From the NCBI GenBank assembly GCA_041859045.1, contig JBHELB010000027.1:124001-188000 (forward strand): a stretch of 64,000 nt of DNA, in the 5' to 3' direction. Source of the DNA: JBHELB01 sp041859045. Lineage in GTDB: Bacteria; Hydrogenedentota; Hydrogenedentia; Hydrogenedentales; SLHB01. This document shows positions 36,113 to 45,416 of this stretch, piece after piece (the stretch's first letter is position 1; every line of letters starts with the position of its first letter). Under the pieces are notes generated by a model. It had not been told where the DNA came from. It searched no databases and saw only the letters and a program-made list of their open reading frames with translations. The translations under genes and the position numbers were made by a program.

Positions 36113-36991
36113 ATGAAGGCTCTCGTTCGAAATCAGCATGGGGCTGGGCTCGTGATTGCGTTGGTGCTGGTGGTGATGGTGGGCGTGGGCTGCCCGCCGG
36201 TCTCGAAGGAAGGCACGGTGAATGTCTTGTTCACCGGGGATGGCCTGGCCAAGGCGCTGTTGGCGAAAGCCGGTGAGGTGGACGTGGCGGACATCGAGTC
36301 GTTCACGGTGACGTTGACGAAGATCGAGTTCGACAAGGCGGGCGCGGACGATGACGCGGAAGAGCCCGAGGACACGACCGGCTCGAAAGACGGCTCGGAC
36401 CGCGTGACGGTGTTCGAGGGCGAGCAGGAAGTGGACCTCATCGATCTGCAGGGCATCTCGATGCTGCTGTCGTCGTCGGAAGTTGAAGCGGGCGAGTACA
36501 CGAAGATTCGCCTGTCGATCTCGGACCCGAAACTGGTGCTGAAGAGCGATCCCGAGACCGAGATCACGGGCATTCAACTCACGGCGAATGGAAATGTGTT
36601 TGTGAGCGAGTCGTTCACCGTTCCGGAGGGACAGACGAGTAACATTCTGCTCGATTTCGGTGGCATTCACCTCGTGCAACAGGGCAACGGCGGTTACACC
36701 TTGACGCCGCAGTTGCGCGCGGAAATCGACGTGCAGGACGCGGCGGTCGCGAACACCGGCGTGATCGAGTCGGTGGACGGCGCGGCGTCGACGATGGTTG
36801 TGACGTTGCCCAACGGCAGCGCGACGGTGAACTTCGCGGGCGCGCAGATCTTTCTCGAGACGGATACGGACACGCCGACCGGCACCGCGGCGAATCTGGT
36901 GCCGGGGATTACGGTGGAAGTGCAGGGCACCGTCGACCTCGAAGGCGTGATCACCGCGACAACAATCAAAATCCAGCCGGCCACCCCATAG
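36113..36991 (+). CDS. DUF4382/DUF5666-like lipoprotein
   Basis: 292 residues; AGGAGGAAG seven bases before ATG. Signal peptide with lipobox VGVGC near residue 25. Residues about 38-205 match the DUF4382 pattern: an opening V.F.GDGLA, SFTVTLTKIEF, an acidic insertion, and VDLIDLQGISMLLSSSEV...GEYTKIRLSI. The last ~80 residues (GVIESVDGAASTMVVTLPNG and VEVQGTVD) are a DUF5666-type OB-like module. Both are cell-surface domains without known activity. The gene is convergent with the second sigma fusion. Confidence 0.8.
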   Translation: MKALVRNQHGAGLVIALVLVVMVGVGCPPVSKEGTVNVLFTGDGLAKALLAKAGEVDVADIESFTVTLTKIEFDKAGADDDAEEPEDTTGSKDGSDRVTVFEGEQEVDLIDLQGISMLLSSSEVEAGEYTKIRLSISDPKLVLKSDPETEITGIQLTANGNVFVSESFTVPEGQTSNILLDFGGIHLVQQGNGGYTLTPQLRAEIDVQDAAVANTGVIESVDGAASTMVVTLPNGSATVNFAGAQIFLETDTDTPTGTAANLVPGITVEVQGTVDLEGVITATTIKIQPATP

Positions 36992-37008
36992 GCCCGGCCA
37001 GTAGGAAA

Positions 37009-37039
37009 CGCGCCCGGGCTCCCCGCGAGCCCGGGCGCG
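37009..37039. terminator. Bidirectional terminator between convergent genes
   Basis: Perfect 12-bp stem CGCGCCCGGGCT / AGCCCGGGCGCG with a seven-base loop. Plus-strand tail CGTTATTTC; serves both the lipoprotein gene and the sigma-fusion gene. Confidence 0.8.
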
Positions 37040-37047
37040 CGTTATTT

Positions 37048-40000
37048 CTACGGAATGCCCAACGCGACTTGAGCGGTTTGGCCTTCGGCAAGCGTGATGA
37101 CCTGCGCCGTGTAGCGCGTTTGCTCCGTTCCGCGTTGCACGATGCCTCGGTGAGGAAACACCGCGCCCGCGAGGGTGTAGGTACCGGCGTTGAGATTCTC
37201 GAAGCGGAATCCTCCGTCTGAGGACACCGGCGCGGTCGCGATAAGCGCGGCGTGGTCGCGGTGACGCAGTAAATCTTGCGCGGTTAGACCCGCGATCGCG
37301 CCGTGAAACACAAACACGACTCGTTCGCGTCCTGGCGTAGCCGATGCACAGGTTAGCGTACCTTCGATGGCAGCCTCGCCGCTCAGCGTGATCGTCTCGT
37401 AGATCGTCTGTCCCGCGAGGAGCGTGACGGCGCGCGGTAGCGTGAGTTGCTCGGCGCTCGCCGCCGTCCATCTCGCGCGCCAGGTGCATGGCCCTGCCGG
37501 GAACTCCTCGAACCGGCATACGCCCTGCGCATCGGGCGCGCGCTCGCGGCTCTCACCCGATTCTGTATGGGTGAGTGCTATCGTCATGGGCGTGGCGGGC
37601 GGCGGATCGACGCGAACTTCCAGTGCGGCGTCGTTGGGCGTGAACGCAACGTCGCCGTTGGCCGTCTCCCCTGGGCCGACTTCCACCCGGCGCTCCATTT
37701 GCCAACTTGTGCTTTCGTGCTGTGCCGTCACCTTGAGGATGTAGAGCCCTGGCGAAAGATCGCGCAGCGCATACGTGCCGTCGGCGCTCGTGCGCACTTC
37801 CACGGCAAAGGCCAGATCGTCCGGTTGCCGCGCATCGCCCGCAGAAGAAGCGCGCACATACGCCCCGGCGATGGCTTGTCCATTGTTCGAGATTCGTCCC
37901 GCGATGGTTCCGCCGCGCGAAAGCACGATGGTGACTGGTGAGGAATCCGTGGTGGTTGAAGCGGTTTCAGGGGCGTATCCCTCTGCCATTGCATAGAGCA
38001 CGAGTGCGCCGCTAGCAACGTCGGGCAATTCGAAGCGGCCTTGCGCGTCGGATTTCGCGCGCGCGGCGCTGTTGCTTATCGGATGCACTCGAGGCACACC
38101 ATCGAAGATCCGTGCGCCTTCCACGGGCGTGTTGTCTTCAGAAACCACCATGCCGGATATGCGCCTCGCCTGCTCGAGGCGAACGATGATTTCCTCCTTC
38201 GGCAAGCTCTCGAGCGGCTGCGAGGTCCATGCGTAGCCCGCCGCGCGCACGACAACATAGGACGCGCCACTGCGCAGGTCCGATAAAGTAAAGCGACCTT
38301 CGCTGTTTTGAACGCGGGTCATGGGACGTGCCTCCGAAGAGTACTCATCCCAAGCGCTGACGGAGACTTCGAAGTCCGTGACGGGTTGATTGGTCTCGGC
38401 ATCGACCACACGCCCCGTCACCGCGTTCGCTCCCTCCACGGTGAAATCGACATTGCTGCTTCCCGCCTCGGCCACCTTCGACGCCTCACGTCCTTTTCGA
38501 GTCACGATGACGACGTAGCCTCCTTCGGCCAGACCGCCGATGGAGTAAACTCCCTGCTCGTTGGTCATTGCCATTCCCGAGGGCGTGAGCGTCCGCGCAT
38601 CGCGCGAGGTTACAGCGACGTCGTGTTGCGGCTCGCCCGCTTCGTTGAGCACCCTCCCCGAGATCGACAGCGTTCCCGCCGCGACTTGGAGCTGAAGTCC
38701 TGCGAGGTAGTCGCCTGCATTTATCGTGATCGGGTCTCGAGGCCCAAAGACTTCCGTGGATGGCGCACGCGACCAACTCATTATCTCGCTTGTGCTCTGC
38801 TGGCTTTGTATGTAGAAAATGTGCGGACCCGCGCCCTGTCCCTTGCCCTCGAAATGTCCATTCGGGCCGGACACCGCCGAGAACCCGGCTTTTCTCCCGC
38901 TCGAGAATTTCGAGTAGGTGTGGAGGCCGATCTTGACTCCGTGCACTGGACTTCCGTCAGGGGCTATCAGGGTGCCGCTCAACGTCCACGAATTCCCTGT
39001 GCTCAGCGTGATGACAAGATCGTTCGTGTCGCTGTTCGTTGTGGTGATCGAGGGAGTCTCTCCAAACAAGTCGTCTTTTGCTTCCGCCCAAAGCTCAACC
39101 TCATCCCCGGCGCGTGTCCCCTCAATTCTGAAATTTGCCTCCGATTCCAGCGAAACCGGCATTGAATCCAGTCCATACGAATTGTCTCCTGCGCGAAACG
39201 AGAGGAAGACGCGGGCGTCTGGCCGAGGATTTCCTTGCGCATCCACCACGCGCCCCGACAGCGCGTAGCCTTTCGTGAGCGGGTAATCGGTGTTGCCCAT
39301 GTGCACATTCGGCTCGACCTGAACCTTCCGCGATCTATCCGAGCGAACCGAAAGCCACATGTCGTCGCTGTCGAGGTCCACGGTATAGTTGCCAGGCTCC
39401 AATCCCTCAAGGCGATAGCGTCCATCGCTGTCCGTCGCGGCGGACGCAACAGTGCTGTAGGTAAGACGTCCATTCATCGGCTTTCGAATCATGGCGCTGA
39501 TGCGCCGATTCGGAATCCCCGCGCCCGTTTCCTGAAAATAGACACGGCCCGAGATACTGCTGCCCGAGATACTGCCCGCGCTGGACGCGGGGCTGGATTC
39601 GGACGGCGCCGTCGTCGATAAGGTTGGCGGCGCGCTTACCTCGGTTGTGGGTGCGACAGCCTTCGGTTGCGCCAGCGTTTTCCCGGTGGGAGGCGACGTT
39701 TGCTCTGTTGTGGAAACGACGTGGCCACTCAGACGCGTGCGCAACGTTTGCCCGATAGGGGTGAACAGCGCCGCCGTGATGAGCGCAACGCCGACCGTGG
39801 CCACGGCAGCGGTTTTTGTCGCGACCGACGCCGCCAAGGGTACGACAGGTTTCAGTTTCATCCATTTCGGTGCGGGCGCGGCGAAGACGAGCGCCATGAT
39901 CCGTTCCGTCTTGGGCTTGCGTTCTTCTTTCGCGGCCACGCCGAACTCATCCACAAGGCGCTCGCCCAAGGCTTCGCGTGCGCGCTGCATGCGCTTGCGG

Positions 40001-40479
40001 GCGGCGGCGGGGGTGATGCCCAGCAACGCGGCGATCTCGCGCGAGTGCCGCCCTTCGAAGTAGTGCAGCACAAGAACTTCCCGGTCGTCTTCGTTCAACG
40101 CCGCGAGATGTATGCGCACCCGTGCCAAGGTATCCTCGCGCTCATGCTGGGGCTGGACGGCGGGCTCTGTCTCGAGGCGTTCACGATGGGCAGCTTCCGT
40201 GGCGCGCCGCCGGAGAATGTCGCGCGCACGATTTCGCGCCAGGGTGAGCAGCCAACTTCCGATCTTCGACGCTTGCCGCAGCGAATCGAGCGATTCGAAG
40301 GCCTTCAGAAACGTGTCTTGGCAAACGTCTTCGGCCTCTTCGTGATTGCCCAGATGCGCATACGCCACCCATTGCACCGACCGCGCGTAACGTTCCACCA
40401 ACTCCCGAAACGCGGCGCGATCTCCCGCGCGCACTTGGCGGACCGCGCGCGCATTACGCAATTGTTCAAGCATGTTCAT
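37048..40479 (-). CDS. Second ECF-type sigma factor fused to a TM segment and carboxypeptidase-regulatory-like repeats
   Basis: 1143 residues; GAGGAGGA precedes the ATG. Region 2 is residues about 22-92 (DRAAFRELVERYARSVQWVA, EAEDVCQDTFLKAF, SWLLTLARNRARDILRR). Region 4 is about 122-172 (LNEDDREVLVLHYFEGRHSR then IAALLGITPAAARKRMQRAR). A hydrophobic helix is at about 214-240, then a Thr/Ser/Pro-rich linker. About nine beta repeats of the carboxypeptidase-regulatory type follow (SGRVVDAQGNPRPDARVFLS, SGTLIAPDGSPVHGVKIGL, SGMVVSEDNTPVEGARIFDG). The layout is the same as at 630-3476, yet the two diverge strongly, so the architecture is established rather than a one-off fusion. No anti-sigma gene is adjacent. 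Confidence 0.92.
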   Translation of the reverse strand: MNMLEQLRNARAVRQVRAGDRAAFRELVERYARSVQWVAYAHLGNHEEAEDVCQDTFLKAFESLDSLRQASKIGSWLLTLARNRARDILRRRATEAAHRERLETEPAVQPQHEREDTLARVRIHLAALNEDDREVLVLHYFEGRHSREIAALLGITPAAARKRMQRAREALGERLVDEFGVAAKEERKPKTERIMALVFAAPAPKWMKLKPVVPLAASVATKTAAVATVGVALITAALFTPIGQTLRTRLSGHVVSTTEQTSPPTGKTLAQPKAVAPTTEVSAPPTLSTTAPSESSPASSAGSISGSSISGRVYFQETGAGIPNRRISAMIRKPMNGRLTYSTVASAATDSDGRYRLEGLEPGNYTVDLDSDDMWLSVRSDRSRKVQVEPNVHMGNTDYPLTKGYALSGRVVDAQGNPRPDARVFLSFRAGDNSYGLDSMPVSLESEANFRIEGTRAGDEVELWAEAKDDLFGETPSITTTNSDTNDLVITLSTGNSWTLSGTLIAPDGSPVHGVKIGLHTYSKFSSGRKAGFSAVSGPNGHFEGKGQGAGPHIFYIQSQQSTSEIMSWSRAPSTEVFGPRDPITINAGDYLAGLQLQVAAGTLSISGRVLNEAGEPQHDVAVTSRDARTLTPSGMAMTNEQGVYSIGGLAEGGYVVIVTRKGREASKVAEAGSSNVDFTVEGANAVTGRVVDAETNQPVTDFEVSVSAWDEYSSEARPMTRVQNSEGRFTLSDLRSGASYVVVRAAGYAWTSQPLESLPKEEIIVRLEQARRISGMVVSEDNTPVEGARIFDGVPRVHPISNSAARAKSDAQGRFELPDVASGALVLYAMAEGYAPETASTTTDSSPVTIVLSRGGTIAGRISNNGQAIAGAYVRASSAGDARQPDDLAFAVEVRTSADGTYALRDLSPGLYILKVTAQHESTSWQMERRVEVGPGETANGDVAFTPNDAALEVRVDPPPATPMTIALTHTESGESRERAPDAQGVCRFEEFPAGPCTWRARWTAASAEQLTLPRAVTLLAGQTIYETITLSGEAAIEGTLTCASATPGRERVVFVFHGAIAGLTAQDLLRHRDHAALIATAPVSSDGGFRFENLNAGTYTLAGAVFPHRGIVQRGTEQTRYTAQVITLAEGQTAQVALGIP

Positions 40480-40561
40480 GGGGATGTCCTCCTCGTCAAT
40501 CCTGACGGACGAGAAGGCCGCGCTGTGACATGGCGCTCTCTTTGCATGCTGTTTGCAGCGC

Positions 40562-42028
40562 TCAGGAAGTTTCGGGGGCTGAGGCTTGTCGATTCTCGCT
40601 GGGGTCTTGGGTGGATTGGAGTTCGTCGCACGGCGGGTGATAGATGAAGACGCGGTTTCCGCCGGAGCGTTTGGCGTCGTACATCATGGCGTCGGTGAAC
40701 TGGATGAAGTTGCGCAGCGAACAGCCGTCGCGGTAGGCCATGAGGCCAATGCTGATGGTGAGGTGGTCGAAACGCTTGCCTTCGAAGCCGCGCCGGATAC
40801 GTTCGGCGATCGACAGGGCCTGGTCTTCCCCGGCTTCGGGGAGGATCACGGTGAATTCGTCGCCCCCGTAGCGGAACCCGATATCGACGTGGTCGCGGGT
40901 GCTTTCGTCGATGACCTCGCCCATGACTTGCAGCACCTTGTCGCCCGCGAGGTGTCCGTGGCAATCGTTGTACGTCTTGAACTGGTCGATGTCCAGCACG
41001 AGCAACGAAAGCGGATGGCCTTGACGGCGCGCACGCTCGATCTCGGAGCGGAGCCGATCATAGAAGTATCGTTGGTTGTAGAGTCCCGTCAGGCTGTCCT
41101 TGATGGACATTTCCTTGAGTTCTTCTTCGAGCCGCTTTTGTTCCGTGATGTCCTTGCAGATGGCGAGCGTCGATGAACCGCCGCGTCCGGGGTGCGGCGC
41201 GGTGGACAGCGTGATGTTCACCGGAACGAGGTAGCCTTCCTTGTGGCGGACCTCGGTCTCGTAATTTTGCAGCGGGCGTCCATCGCACAGGCGTTTGCGC
41301 AGCAGCTCAATCTCACTCTCGCCCCCGGCGAATAGTTGTCCCGCAGGCAGACCTTCGAACTCGCGGGGATCGTAGCCGAACATAAAGACCGCGCCGTGGT
41401 TAGCGAATTCCACCGTGCCGTCCGGCGCTAACGTCAGGATCGCGTCCACGGTGCTATGCAACAAATTCTCGAGGTATTCCTTCGTCAGGCGCAGTTCGCG
41501 GTTGGCCTGTTCGAGGTCCTCCGTGGCCGCCATGACGCGATGCTCGAGGGTCTCGCGGTAGTGGCGATTCTCGAGCACGAGCCGGCGTTTCTCGATGGCG
41601 CGCCCCACGCTTAGGGTAATCTCGCTGAGGTTGAACGGCTTGAGCACGTAGTCGTCCGCGCCCGCGCGGATCGCTTGCACGGCATTGGTGACTTCGGTGA
41701 GGGCGGTGACAACGACGATGGCGAGTTCCGAGTCGATTTCCTTTGCGCGTTGGACGACTTCATTGCCGCTCATCTCGGGCATCTTGAGATCGGTCAGCAA
41801 TAGGGCGAAGCGCTCTTGTCCCACCCACTCGAGGGCGCGGCTGGGCGACGTCGTTGCGGCACAGTCATACCCTTGCGTCCTCAGATGCTGCGTGAGCACA
41901 TCGAGAATGCTGGCCTCGTCGTCCAGCACCAACACCCGCATATTGGCCGCATCGAAATGTGTCAGATCATCCCCCTTTTCCTGCACGTCGTCCCTCCCGT
42001 CGTCTTCGCGTGAAGTCCCCTCCGTCAT
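40562..42028 (-). CDS. REC-PAS-GGDEF response regulator (diguanylate cyclase)
   Basis: 488 residues to the first ATG; a GTG at 41986 has a better ribosome site (GGGAGG). Receiver domain: MRVLVLDDEAS, LLTDLKMPEM (phospho-Asp), KPFNLSE. A coiled linker leads to a PAS domain (LENLLHSTVDAILTLAPDGT ... ITEQKRLEEEL). The GGDEF domain has the intact active site RYGGDEF near 425, plus SLTGLYNQRYF and FKTYNDCHGHLAGD. The residues five before the active site are DHVD, not RxxD, so the usual product-inhibition site is missing. It should make c-di-GMP in response to phosphorylation. It is encoded 82 bases downstream of the sigma fusion on the same strand. Confidence 0.93.
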   Translation of the reverse strand: MTEGTSREDDGRDDVQEKGDDLTHFDAANMRVLVLDDEASILDVLTQHLRTQGYDCAATTSPSRALEWVGQERFALLLTDLKMPEMSGNEVVQRAKEIDSELAIVVVTALTEVTNAVQAIRAGADDYVLKPFNLSEITLSVGRAIEKRRLVLENRHYRETLEHRVMAATEDLEQANRELRLTKEYLENLLHSTVDAILTLAPDGTVEFANHGAVFMFGYDPREFEGLPAGQLFAGGESEIELLRKRLCDGRPLQNYETEVRHKEGYLVPVNITLSTAPHPGRGGSSTLAICKDITEQKRLEEELKEMSIKDSLTGLYNQRYFYDRLRSEIERARRQGHPLSLLVLDIDQFKTYNDCHGHLAGDKVLQVMGEVIDESTRDHVDIGFRYGGDEFTVILPEAGEDQALSIAERIRRGFEGKRFDHLTISIGLMAYRDGCSLRNFIQFTDAMMYDAKRSGGNRVFIYHPPCDELQSTQDPSENRQASAPETS

Positions 42029-42081
42029 CGGAAAGAACGTTCAATGCGGTTCGCGCGGAGGCGGCCCCGCGCGATGGGTGC

Positions 42082-42357
42082 CTAGAGCTTTTTCAGGGCA
42101 ATGATGGTGACCGGAAACGCGCCCAGGCCGAGGGCAACCTGCCACGTTTTGGGCGCACGTGGATCCTTTTTCTTTTTCTTCTTGAACAGGCCTTCCATGC
42201 CTTGTTGCTGCATGTATTCCTTGTCATCGTCCACGGCGACGCCGCTGGAATCGCCCTCGCCCTCGGCAGCAAAGACGGCCTCGACGTCACACAAGATCAA
42301 CCCCAACGCAAACAGGGCCATCACGATCCATCCTGACACGCGAACCATGCGCGACAT
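42082..42357 (-). CDS. Small membrane protein with poly-lysine stretch
   Basis: 91 residues from the second ATG (42357; AGGAGAG eight bases upstream). Signal-like helix ending near VFAAEG, an acidic segment DDDKEYMQQQGMEGLF, six consecutive Lys, and a C-terminal hydrophobic patch WQVALGLGAFPVTIIALKKL. No family recognised. Follows close behind other small envelope genes, all minus strand. Confidence 0.55.
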   Translation of the reverse strand: MSRMVRVSGWIVMALFALGLILCDVEAVFAAEGEGDSSGVAVDDDKEYMQQQGMEGLFKKKKKKDPRAPKTWQVALGLGAFPVTIIALKKL

Positions 42358-42614
42358 CGTCATCTCTCCTGGCCTACTTCCGTGGCGGGTGCAGAGCGCG
42401 GGTTGTTATGTCTCCGCAACACCATCCTATTCTAGACCGAAACGGGCAGAAACACAACAGGCGCGCGGTCTTGGGACACCGCAGCAAGAAACCCCGCACG
42501 AAGTAAGGGCATGTTCTGCGCAAAGAGCGCGGCGCTTTTTTTCGCCGTTCGTGTCGCGCACGGCCTCTGCGCCGGGGAAGAATGCCGGGTATTGGATGAA
42601 CGAAGTGAAGAAAA

Positions 42615-42638
42615 AGCCCCTCGCGGAAGGCCGGGGCT
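42615..42638 (-). terminator. Rho-independent terminator
   Basis: AGCCCC / GGGGCT stem with a twelve-base loop, then TTTTTC on the minus strand; overlaps the stop of the two-TM protein gene. Confidence 0.65.
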
Positions 42639-42954
42639 ACTTTGGCTCCTGCTCGTTGCGCTGATTCTTGCGCCCTTCCATCGATTGCTTGAGAAGACGG
42701 CGGTAGCCTTCTTCGCCCAGTGTCGCGCTAAAAAGCGCACGGCGCGCCACCGTGTATTCGAGGCGGATATACCGCCAGTCGATGAACGCAATCACCACGG
42801 CCGCCGCGAGCGAAACGGCAAACACGCCCCAGTAGGCCGCAAACGCAAGGCTGGATCGCTGGAGCAGCTCAACCCGCGGCGCCGCCCCCGCCATCAGGGC
42901 GCTCAGCGCCAGGCACAGCGCTCCGGCCACCCGCCACTGCGTTTGCGTGACCAT
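42637..42954 (-). CDS. Two-TM membrane protein of unknown function
   Basis: 105 residues: TM1 (VAGALCLALSALMAGAA), TM2 (FAAYWGVFAVSLAAAVVIAF), then a basic cytoplasmic tail DWRYIRLEYTVARRALFSAT. The tail resembles small cell-envelope proteins of other uncultured bacteria but no domain is named. Directly follows the Gly-zipper lipoprotein gene by 14 bases. Confidence 0.65.
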   Translation of the reverse strand: MVTQTQWRVAGALCLALSALMAGAAPRVELLQRSSLAFAAYWGVFAVSLAAAVVIAFIDWRYIRLEYTVARRALFSATLGEEGYRRLLKQSMEGRKNQRNEQEPK

Positions 42955-42968
42955 ACCTGGCCTTCGAA

Positions 42969-43358
42969 CTACTTATCTTCCACCCACACGCGCTCGGAAT
43001 AGGTCTCGCCCGAGTCCGTGCGGACGACTCGCGTCTCCCAGTGGCCACGCGCCGGAGGCGTCGAACCCGCCTGGGTGCTCTGCGGAGGAGTGCCCGCCGC
43101 CTGCGCTTCTTGGGCCTTCTTGTCGCGGCGTTCATCCACCGCATCGCCAATCAACGCGCCCGTCAGCGCGCCCGCCGCGCCGCCGATCAGCGCACCTTGG
43201 TCCCGCTTGCCGCTCTGATTACCAATAATCGCGCCCAGGGCCGCGCCCGAAGCGCCGCCAATCACCGCGCCCTTTTGGGTTGGCGTCTGGCAACCCGCCA
43301 GAAACAGCGCGCTTAGCACCAGCGAAAACATCACCGCCATGCCTACGAAGGTCTTCAT
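42969..43358 (-). CDS. Glycine-zipper lipoprotein
   Basis: 129 residues from the ATG at 43358 (GGGAG upstream). Signal peptide with lipobox LFLAGC. The mature protein starts with a glycine-zipper (GAVIGGASGAALGAIIGNQS and GALIGGAAGALTGALIGD), a YMGG/OmpA-like membrane-inserting motif, followed by a linker and RGHWETRVVRTDSGETYSER. Outer-membrane stress lipoproteins of the SlyB/YgdI sort share this. Promoter at 43494-43522. Confidence 0.85.
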   Translation of the reverse strand: MKTFVGMAVMFSLVLSALFLAGCQTPTQKGAVIGGASGAALGAIIGNQSGKRDQGALIGGAAGALTGALIGDAVDERRDKKAQEAQAAGTPPQSTQAGSTPPARGHWETRVVRTDSGETYSERVWVEDK

Positions 43359-43493
43359 CGTCCGTATCTCCCATTTCCTGCCAGGCAGGAAGTTGTTCCT
43401 CATGCCTATGTAAAGGTAACACTCGAATCGGGCAATGTTACATCTTCAATCTACTAGACGAAAGTTTAGTTCCTTAATTCACTCTTGACAACA

Positions 43494-43522
43494 ATTGTAA
43501 TTTCTTGACTCCAATCGGTCAA
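43494..43522 (-). promoter_or_regulatory. Sigma-70 promoter of the Gly-zipper lipoprotein gene
   Basis: On the minus strand TTGACC, 17 bases, TACAAT (5/6 in each box). Predicted start near 43487, leader about 130 bases, which contains a GTAACA/TGTTAC inverted repeat. Confidence 0.65.
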
Positions 43523-43544
43523 GGGGAAAGTGGAACAGGGTACC

Positions 43545-44039
43545 TCAGCAGGGGTCTCCGCCGTTTCCGCTGTAGCGTTTGCCCTTTTGGCGGATGCCAC
43601 GAAAGAATTCGGTCAGCATCGCGCCGCACTCGTCGGCAAGCAATCCGGAAACGCATTCGGGTTGGTGGTTGAACCGGGAATCGTCGAACAGGTTCATCAA
43701 CGTGCCGCAGACCCCCGCTTTCGGGTCGGTCGCGCCGTAAAACACCCTCGGGATTCTGGCCAGAATGATCGCCCCGGCGCACATCGGGCAGGGTTCGAGG
43801 GTCACGTAGAGCGAGGTCTCCTCGAGCCGCCAACTGCCCAGCGCGTTGGCCGCCTGGGTGATGGCCAGGACCTCGGCATGGGCGGTAGGGTCTTGAAGGG
43901 TCTCGCGCTGGTTGTGCGCTTTGCCGATCACCCGTCCTTCGTACACGATGACACAGCCCACCGGCACCTCGCCCGCGTCAAGCGCCCGGGCCGCTTCCTG
44001 AATCGCATAGCGCATGTGCCGCTCGTGTTCGTCCAGCAT
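43545..44039 (-). CDS. tadA: tRNA-specific adenosine deaminase
   Basis: 164 residues from the ATG at 44039, where similarity begins (MLDEHERHMRYAIQEAARAL); a longer upstream frame lies inside gpsA in another phase. Zinc-site motifs HAEVLAI and PCPMCAGAI with catalytic Glu in HAE. Converts A34 to inosine in tRNA-Arg(ACG). Starts 14 bases after gpsA, same strand. Confidence 0.95.
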   Translation of the reverse strand: MLDEHERHMRYAIQEAARALDAGEVPVGCVIVYEGRVIGKAHNQRETLQDPTAHAEVLAITQAANALGSWRLEETSLYVTLEPCPMCAGAIILARIPRVFYGATDPKAGVCGTLMNLFDDSRFNHQPECVSGLLADECGAMLTEFFRGIRQKGKRYSGNGGDPC

Positions 44040-44053
44040 CGTCCAGTTTGCAC

Positions 44054-45031
44054 CTATCCGCGTTCGGGCTTCGGATCGCGCTGCATCAGCGCGCTCACCG
44101 CCTCCCGGGGATTCACGCCCTCGAACAAAATTCCGTAGACCTGCCGCGAAATCGGCATTTCGATGTGCTGCCGCCGGGCCAACGCGCACACCGACCGGGC
44201 CGTCCGCACGCCCTCGGCCACCATCGGCGAGGAACCCTGAATCTCCGCCAGGGTCTTCCCCTGCGCGATCTGCTCGCCCACGGCCCGATTGCGCGAGTGA
44301 CGGCTCATGCACGTCACAATCAGGTCGCCCATGCCGCTCAGGCCGGAAAACGTCAGCGGGTCCGAGCCCATCGCGACGCCGAGCCGCGCCATCTCCGCCA
44401 GACCGCGGGTAATCAACGCCGCCTTCGCGTTGTCGCCCAGCGCAAACCCATCGCAAATGCCCGCGGCGATGGCGATAACGTTCTTGATCGCGCCGCCCAG
44501 CTCCACGCCGGTGATGTCCGGGCTGGTGTACACGCGGAATGTCGCCGCGCTGAACGCCTCCTGCACCATCCGGCACACCCCCTCGTCCTCGCCCGCCACC
44601 ACGACCGACGCGGGCAAGTCGCGGCCCACTTCCTCCGCGTGGCTCGGCCCGGACAGCGTCACCACAGGGCAGGTTCCGGAAGCCACGCGAATCACCTGGC
44701 TCATTCGAAGCAGGGAGTCGTTCTCGATCCCCTTGGCGACGTTCACGCGGATGGTTTTCGGACTGAGGACGAACTGCCCCGCGACGGCGCGCATGGCATG
44801 GGAAGGAACCGCCAACACGGCGATATCGGCGTCTTCCCAGATAGTGGCGCTGACGTCCACCGACTCGGGAAGCTTCACTTCGGGCAGGAAAAACGGGCTA
44901 TGCCGCGTCGCGCGAAGCTCTTCGGGCCGGTCTTCGGGTCGACACCACAGGCGAACCACGTGTCCATTCAACGCCAAGAGGCGCGTCAACGCCAACCCCC
45001 AACTGCCACCGCCTATGACTTGGATTTTCAT
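44054..45031 (-). CDS. gpsA: Glycerol-3-phosphate dehydrogenase [NAD(P)+]
   Basis: 325 residues from the ATG at 45031 (GGGAGC upstream). Rossmann motif IQVIGGGSWGLALTRLLALN at the start, NVAKGIEND, LSGPSHAEEV, and the catalytic lysine in LGGAIKNVIAIAAGICDG. Makes sn-glycerol-3-phosphate for phospholipid synthesis. Forms a two-gene unit with tadA. Confidence 0.95.
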   Translation of the reverse strand: MKIQVIGGGSWGLALTRLLALNGHVVRLWCRPEDRPEELRATRHSPFFLPEVKLPESVDVSATIWEDADIAVLAVPSHAMRAVAGQFVLSPKTIRVNVAKGIENDSLLRMSQVIRVASGTCPVVTLSGPSHAEEVGRDLPASVVVAGEDEGVCRMVQEAFSAATFRVYTSPDITGVELGGAIKNVIAIAAGICDGFALGDNAKAALITRGLAEMARLGVAMGSDPLTFSGLSGMGDLIVTCMSRHSRNRAVGEQIAQGKTLAEIQGSSPMVAEGVRTARSVCALARRQHIEMPISRQVYGILFEGVNPREAVSALMQRDPKPERG

Positions 45032-45416
45032 CGATTCTGCTCCCGGTTGCGCCCAAGACAGTACCCCATGCATGGGCTCCAGGGCAAGCCGACGCGAAAT
45101 GAAAGATGCGCCGAAAACGCTGCGGGGTCATGCGGGCAGTCCACTTGCTTATTTGCTCACCGCACCAGACAAGTTCACCAGAAATAAGTCATCGTAAGTG
45201 CGAGAAATGAGCATTTTCTGTTTTGAAACAGGCTGTATACCTTAAGTGACGTACGAAAACCCTGCACCAGACAAAGGGAATCATACTGGGCAAAAAGGAT
45301 CTACATTGATTAAATCTCTGAATCGGCAAGAGTTATGCATCGGGATGTATTCCCTCGAAACGTTGAAAAATGTGAAGCTCGATGCGCTAGATATGGTGAA
45401 ATGGGACAGTTATCGG
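45032..45416. other. Intergenic region upstream of the candidate RNA
   Basis: About 385 bases, moderately AT-rich from 45170 on. An 87-codon frame opens at 45246 and contains NRQELCIGMYSLETL, faintly like the start of DUF3391/HD-GYP proteins, but it runs through the promoter and into the candidate RNA and has no ribosome site. I treat it as non-coding or a remnant. Confidence 0.4.

Noticed and set aside
35978..37519. 513-codon minus-strand frame
   Set aside because: Antisense to the DUF4382-like gene and out of phase in the sigma fusion; no ribosome site or domains.
43545..44576. 343-codon frame extending tadA upstream
   Set aside because: The first ~180 codons are antigenic-looking Arg/Gly-rich text overlapping gpsA in another phase; TadA similarity begins at the ATG at 44039.
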